This document shows, one piece after another, positions 58,883 through 64,000 of a DNA stretch of 64,000 nt. Below the pieces are notes generated by a model, which was not told the origin of the DNA, ran no database searches, and was given only the letters and a program-made list of their open reading frames with translations. Position 1 is the first letter of the stretch; each line of letters starts with the position of its first letter. Source of the DNA: Ampullaceana balthica. Taxonomy: Eukaryota; Mollusca; Gastropoda; Lymnaeidae. A program made the position numbers and the translations under genes. Where the stretch lies: positions 1,420,217 through 1,484,216 of the forward strand of contig CALYLW010000135.1 in NCBI GenBank assembly GCA_944989445.1, in the 5' to 3' direction.

Positions 58883-59199
58883 ATTTATATACAATCGGAA
58901 TAAATCTGAGATGTCCCATTTTACTGATGAAAAAAAATTATCACAAGGCCAAAGTAGCCAAGCTCACTAAAGTGCATGAGATTGTTCAATGACATTTATT
59001 GGCAGTGTCTGACGCGGTCTTAGACAAGATTGTTCAAAACTATCTGTAGGGATGATATTCGTTTTTCTACATATAAAACGTAATAAAACAAATAGATATA
59101 ATTTCCATACGAATCTATTTTTGGATGTGTTTAAGGGAAATCAAATTTATGATGGTATTATATATTTTTATAGTTTTTCCAGAAAGGCGGATGAAGATG
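58883..59199. other. Non-coding stretch
   Basis: Nothing recognised. It is part of an open frame at 59052-59765 that runs into the G/T-rich repeat and has no gene features. Confidence 0.5.
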
Positions 59200-59450
59200 G
59201 GAGTTGTGTGTCTGTGTGGGGGTGTGAGTGTGGGTGTGGATGTGTGTGTGTGGGGTGTGTGAGTGTGGGTGTGGATGTGTGTGTGTGGGGTGGTGGGTGT
59301 GAGTGTGGGTGTGGATGTGTGTGTGTGGGGGGTGGGTGTGAGTGTGGGTGTGAATGTGTGTGTGTGGGGGTGGGTGTGAGTGTGGGTGTGGATGTGTGTG
59401 TGGGGGGTGGGTGTGAGTGTGGGTGTGGATGTGTGTGTGAGGGGGAGGAT
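59200..59450. repeat. G/T-rich minisatellite
   Basis: Irregular units of about 35-45 bp made of GTGTGAGTGTGGGTGTGGAT and GTGTGTGTGGGG stretches. The pure GT runs suggest it evolved from a (GT)n microsatellite. Confidence 0.9.
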
Positions 59451-59470
59451 GGGGAGCCATTACAATCAGG

Positions 59471-59552
59471 TGCAAACGTCCAGACTAACAAACGTCCAGA
59501 CCAAAAAACGTCCAGACCAACAAACGTCCAGACCAACAAACGTCCAGACCAA
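59471..59552. repeat. 16-bp minisatellite, 5 copies
   Basis: Unit AACAAACGTCCAGACC, with one AAAAAACG variant. Confidence 0.92.
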
Positions 59553-60256
59553 CAAACGCAAAACCTTTTCACAATGGAATGCCGGAATGTAAGCACGCTG
59601 AGAAAGTTTACATTACAGATTTCAGATAAATACTTTGATATCGTCTTGTCAATGAGATTCCCGTGGGTCTATATTGGTCATCATAATATTTGGAACTTTC
59701 CCGCTCTTTCACAGCGCAGTACGGCATCCTATTTCAGATTAATGGAGTGCTCCCGAACTGTGTAAGCTGGCTGTACGGAGGTGTAAGGAGGACGTCAACA
59801 ATTCTGTCTGACCACTCACGTCCTGTTAGAGTTTGTAGAGAAAGGCGGCTCCCAAGGAACGCAGGTTAAAGGTCAGCGCTAGTAATATTTGGGACGGCCC
59901 GCTCCCTCTCACCTCATAAATAATGGAACGGGCGATTTTTAAAAGAGGGTGTAAGGGATTGGGGCTGTGTGGAACAATGTGTGCTACAATGTTTATAGAA
60001 ACAGACCGGCAGATAAACATTTCCACCCCCGAAAATTAATGATATTTTTCCCGAGTTCCAACATCCCAACTTAGCGCAAGTGTTTATTTTGTGTGGTGGT
60101 TAATCATAACACGGCGCCAAAATTAGCGACAGCACGGCCGTCTGCCCATTAACCTGTCAGACAACGTAGATCTGTTCTCCCAACTCACTTCCGGACCGGA
60201 AGGGCCACCTTTAAGACGCCCAGAAGAGGGTCGGTCGACCGTTGTCAGCACGCAAC
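59553..60256. other. Non-coding stretch
   Basis: About 700 bp of fairly balanced composition without an identifiable gene. Short open frames on both strands lack family motifs. An unannotated exon cannot be excluded. Confidence 0.45.
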
Positions 60257-60500
60257 CAGGGGACAAGTGACAGGTTGGGACAATTGGCAGGGTGGGACAA
60301 GTGACAGGGTGGGACAACTAAAAGCGTAGGGCAATTGGCAGGGTGGGACAAGTGGCAAGGTGGGACAAGTGGCATGGTGGGACAAGTGACAGGGTGGGAC
60401 AAGTGGCAGGGTGGGACAAGTGGCAAGGTGGGACAAGTGGGAAAGTGGGACAAATGGCAGGGTGGGACAAGTGGCAGGTTGGGACAAGTGCCAGGGTGGG
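60257..60500. repeat. 17-bp minisatellite, about 14 copies
   Basis: Unit AAGTGGCAGGGTGGGAC with GACAGG, GGCAAGG and GGCATGG variants. Strong G-rich/C-rich strand asymmetry. Confidence 0.94.
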
Positions 60501-60953
60501 TCATTTGGTATCATTCGGGTGTGCCCTAATATCGCATGTAAACAAAGGGGTATGACCGTATAAAAGTAAGATGAAGGAATAAGCCATTACTCTCAAGAGA
60601 AGAGCTCATTAAATACCACCCTCGTTGGTGGTGGTACCGTTACTGATTTTGAAAGTGTTTTTATTTTCTCTTGACGTCACCTGAAAACAAAACACGTGAC
60701 TTGATTCCACCCACTCACCTGGCCTATTGACATGTCTCACCGTTAAAACACGAATGGTCACGCTTGATTTCATCTCGTGTTAGACGCAGACGTCAACTTT
60801 CCGTGTCAAGGTCACGCTTTAGATCGGTATTCACGGAATGTGATGTCGCAAAATAGTAATGGCACTCAATATGTTGTTTATCCAATGATTTTATCTGGAC
60901 TTAACGACATTTGAAGACCGCGTTATGTCCGAGTCTGGAGCCGTCAACCAAGA
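60501..60953. other. Non-coding stretch
   Basis: No gene or RNA feature recognised. A CACCCTCGTTGGTGGTGG patch near 60619 is not a recognisable motif. Confidence 0.45.
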
Positions 60954-61553
60954 TTCCAGACAGCTCCAAGTAACCCCTGATACAGACAGCTCCAAGTAAC
61001 CCCTGATACAGACAGCTCCAAGTAACCCCTGATACAGACAGCTCCAAGTAACCCCTGATACAGACAGCTCCAAGTAACCCCTGATACAGACAGCTCCAAG
61101 TAACCCCTGATACAGACAGCTCCAAGTAACCTCTGATACTGAGAGCTCCAAGTAACCCCTGATACTGAGAGCTCCAAGTAACCCCTAATACAGACAGCTC
61201 CAAGTAACCCCTGATACTGACAGCTCCAAGTAACCACTGATACTGAGAGCTCCAAGTAACCCCTGATACTGAGAGCTCCAAGTAACCCCTGATACAGACA
61301 GCTCCAAGTAACCCCTGATACTGAGAGCTCCAAGTAACCCCTGATACAGACAGCTCCAAGTAACCCCTAATACTGAGAGCTCCAAGTAACTCTGATACAG
61401 ACAGCTCCAAGTAACCCCTCATACAGACAGCTCCAAGTAACCCCTGATACAGACAGCTCCAAGTAACCACTGATACAGACAGCTCCAAGTAACCCCTGAT
61501 ACTGGGAGCTCCAAGTAACCACTCATACAGACAGCTCCAAGTAACCCCTGATT
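60954..61553. repeat. 26-bp minisatellite, about 23 copies
   Basis: Unit of 26 bp containing CAGCTCCAAGTAACCCCTGA, with ATACAGA/ATACTGA alternatives that change mostly in runs. Confidence 0.96.
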
Positions 61554-61572
61554 GAAAACCAAGAAATTTGAA

Positions 61573-62112
61573 ACTTGCCCCAGTTTCTATAACAGGACAT
61601 ACACTGCCCCAGCTCCTGTGACAGGACATCACTTGCCCCAGTTCCTATAACAGGATATCACTTGCCCCAGCTCCTATAACAGGACATCACTTGCCCCAGC
61701 TCCTATAACAGGACATCACTTGCCCCAGCTCCTATAACAGGACATCACTTGCCCCATCTCCTATAACAGGACATCACTTGCCCCAGCTCCTATAACTAGA
61801 CATCACTTGCCCCAGGTCCTATAACAGGAGATCATTTGCCCCAGCTCCTATAACAGGACATCACTTGCCCCAGCTCCTATAACAGGACATCACTTGCCCC
61901 AGCTCCTATAACAGGACATCACTTGCCCCAGCTCCTATAACAGGACATCACTTGCCCCATCTCCTATAACAGGACATCACTTGCCCCAGCTCCTATAACA
62001 GGACATCACTTGCCCCAGCTACTATAACAGGACATCACTTGCCCCAGTTCCTATAACAGGACATCACTTGTACCAGCTCCTGTAACAGGACATCACTTGT
62101 CCCAGCTCCTGT
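61573..62112. repeat. 29-bp minisatellite, about 18 copies
   Basis: Unit of 29 bp containing CCAGCTCCTATAACAGGACA and TCACTTGCC. It follows the 26-bp array after only ~20 bp. The units share no clear sequence except the word CAGCTCC. Confidence 0.95.
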
Positions 62113-63021
62113 GACAATTGCCGAAATAACACACCAACCCTAGAAATAGACCGTCACCAACAATGCACTTCCGATTTCGGACGATTGTTTATGAAAGATT
62201 TAATGCTGGCAATATTCCGACCATTTAAAAAAAAGAAAAGAACAATTTTCAAGCCTTTCAGCCGCGCGTTTTGGCTTTTCGGCTTTATTTACATCTCGTA
62301 TAATCTCGAACTTAACTGGTTTAGCTGAACGAATGCAGCAGAATTGTCGATCTTCGTAATTGGATACATCTTGATTGTTTTCACATGTGGGTGATTCACG
62401 CACACATACATGTAATATGTGCCTGGCAGTCGTATAGGACACAATGAATTACATTTATTTGTTTAGTGCATTTTAAGAAATGGGGATCTTTTATTTAAAT
62501 AAAATAAATACAATATCAAAATGTATTAACATGGCTTTAAAAAAAACTTTGTAAAAATGTTTTATCCCGAATAGATAAGAATTTAGAAACTTTTATATAC
62601 AATATCCTCTACAAAAAAAAGATGCTGCCATCCCTCTGAAACAACAAAAGATTATCACACACACATTAACACAATCTATCACACCCACATAATATCAAGG
62701 TCATGCACCGATCTCAATTTTTACAATTCCACTCCACTCCCTGTACGCCTCCTAGAGGTGCCGCCTGGATTGCCATTGTTTGCCCAAGGTATGGACCTCC
62801 TATCAGGTTACATGGATGACTGACTTGTGAACTCTCCACACAGTAGGCGGCTATAGAAAAGAATCCTTCAAAACTTTGCCGTGTTAGGGAGGCTTGTGGT
62901 TGTCTGCATAATATCGACATGTCCCGGAAATGACAGAACAGGTGACCTTGACAATATAAGATACACAAAAGGACGCCTCGTTTCCTGTCCTTATGACAAC
63001 GTATTCAGGGATGAGGTCTTA
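62113..63021. other. Non-coding stretch
   Basis: Mostly AT-rich, single-copy-looking sequence. Minus-strand open frames at 62200-62442 and 62714-62968 (80 and 84 codons) have no recognised domain; the second is the less AT-rich and could be an exon or UTR fragment, but nothing supports it. Confidence 0.4.
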
Positions 63022-63029
63022 TTTAAAAC

Positions 63030-63557
63030 AAGGGCTGCGGAAATTATCGATTAATTTCTCGATTAATCGTTATAAATTTTATCGATTAAATATCGATTAA
63101 AATAATTTTAATCGATAAAAATTCGATTAAAATTTAAGAAAATATTTGTAATATTTTTTAAAAATTTTAGTAAATAAATAATTAATTACTAATAATTAAT
63201 AATAATTTATATATATTTTTTTACGTACAAACATCTCCCGTGTAATATTAAAATTTATTTTATTAATTTATGTGGACCGGCAGAAACTAAAAAAAAATTG
63301 TGGACAGACAGGAACGAAAGCAAGTTAATAAAAACGTGGTAAAAATGGCTGACACCATCAGCGCAGGGAAACAGGGGAAATAACTCAATAAAGTTATTTA
63401 AAAAGTCAATTACCTGTTTTTGTTACTTCCCTTGAAATTTTCAGTTTAATGACGTCATAAATGTCTATTTTTCGCTTTGAATCGAAATTATCGATTAATT
63501 AATCGATAATTTTTCAAAAGTTAACGATTAAATATAAATTAATCCATAACAGCTCTA
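63030..63557. mobile_element. hAT-like MITE, copy 2
   Basis: 528 bp beginning AAGGGCTGCGGAAATTATCG and ending ATAACAGCTCTA, flanked by perfect 8-bp duplications TTTAAAAC (63022-63029 and 63558-63565). The interior is AT-rich with many ATCGATTAA motifs and no coding capacity. Same family as 58083-58882. Confidence 0.88.
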
Positions 63558-63565
63558 TTTAAAAC

Positions 63566-64000
63566 ACATAGTCAGTTTGTCAGCAGAACTGTCCCCCACC
63601 CCACCCCGCACAGTAGCGTAACTCTGGAGGGGAAAATAGGTGAGATTACAAGTTTTAGGAACTGTATGTGAGTGCATATGTTAAGAGTACATTTTTAACT
63701 TCCCTCCCCTGCACAGAGATGATAATCTCATTACCTCTGACTTGTTGCTGGTTGACTCGACTGATGGAATGATTGATTAGTGAGCAACATCTTGACAAGT
63801 CATTGACTCGACTGATGGAATGATTGATTAGTGAGCAACATCTTGACAAGTCATTGACTCGTACATGTGCTAGTGTTGATTTAACTACTAGCAGACCCGT
63901 CGTGCGTCGCAAAGATCTCAGTAAAAATGAATACATTGAAAGAAACTAATGAGTGGTATGTTTTAAAAACAATTAAGCCAGAAACCTTCGCGGATGTGTT
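63566..64000. other. Non-coding stretch with a 51-bp duplication
   Basis: Contains two tandem 51-bp copies at 63753-63854 (CTGATGGAATGATTGATTAG and AGCAACATCTTGACAAGTC inside). A GC-rich patch at 63890-63912 (AGCAGACCCGTCGTGCGTCG) is of a type seen in dispersed repeats. No gene seen up to the window end. Confidence 0.55.

Noticed and set aside
59052..59765. 237-codon frame across the G/T-rich repeat
   Set aside because: Its middle is the low-complexity repeat, its ends match no family, and the opposite strand is open too.
1..64000. CRISPR arrays
   Set aside because: The arrays are repeat on repeat with no unique spacers and no cas genes; the context is eukaryotic.

Overview
This window reads as nuclear DNA from an invertebrate animal, plausibly a mollusc. 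The reasons are animal-type non-LTR retrotransposon tails, tRNA-derived SINE sequence, Ty3/gypsy-type elements, hAT-like MITEs, an AT-rich background, no bacterial operon structure and no compact gene. The mollusc guess is inference from repeat style and is not proven. I found no convincing host protein-coding gene. Nearly every long open frame is a tandem array read through, or retroelement coding sequence.

Layout: 1-2253, 21-bp array. 2333-3793, several short arrays. 4510-7278, 37-bp array. 7475-8045, a minus-strand LINE 3' end (family A) with a 37-bp array inside it. 8140-9358, 29-bp array. 9726-10187, GC-rich insertion between 13-bp direct repeats. 10441-11327, three copies of a hairpin element. 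11438-13263, LINE family B split by a 32-bp array and a SINE. 13697-17822, two adjoining arrays (33 and 25 bp). 18158-20387, three arrays (18, 22 and 34 bp). 20575-24404, a LINE family A RT fragment running into a 32-bp array that carries a gag-only LTR retrotransposon (21901-24312). 24405-25913, LINE tail and fold-back sequence. 25978-32458, a young, nearly intact Ty3/gypsy-type element on the minus strand. 32816-34510, short arrays and a LINE nested in another LINE. 34979-44160, 18-bp array. 44740-55380, 31/36-bp array ended by a LINE insertion (family D). 56596-62112, more arrays and a hAT-like MITE with a second MITE inside it. 63030-63557, a second MITE copy.

Two themes stand out. First, tandem arrays cover roughly 37 kb (about 58%) with some 25 unrelated units of 14-47 bp. 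Three of these arrays can be read as expansions of a few codons of a LINE ORF, with LINE sequence continuing on both sides. Second, the 6.5-kb LTR element has the domain order gag-protease-integrase-RT-RNase H. That order is normal for Ty1/copia but unusual for Ty3/gypsy, where it marks the Gmr1-like group. Its Gag carries a stretch resembling the SCAN domain. The element sits inside a degenerate tRNA-Val-like sequence, with a perfect 5-bp target duplication.

Retroelement interactions can be read directly. The SINE at 12931-13213 and a LINE family A copy at 33677-34290 share their last ~55 bp, including a (GATAA)n tail, which fits a SINE moved by that LINE's machinery. Boundaries of degenerate arrays are accurate to about one unit.
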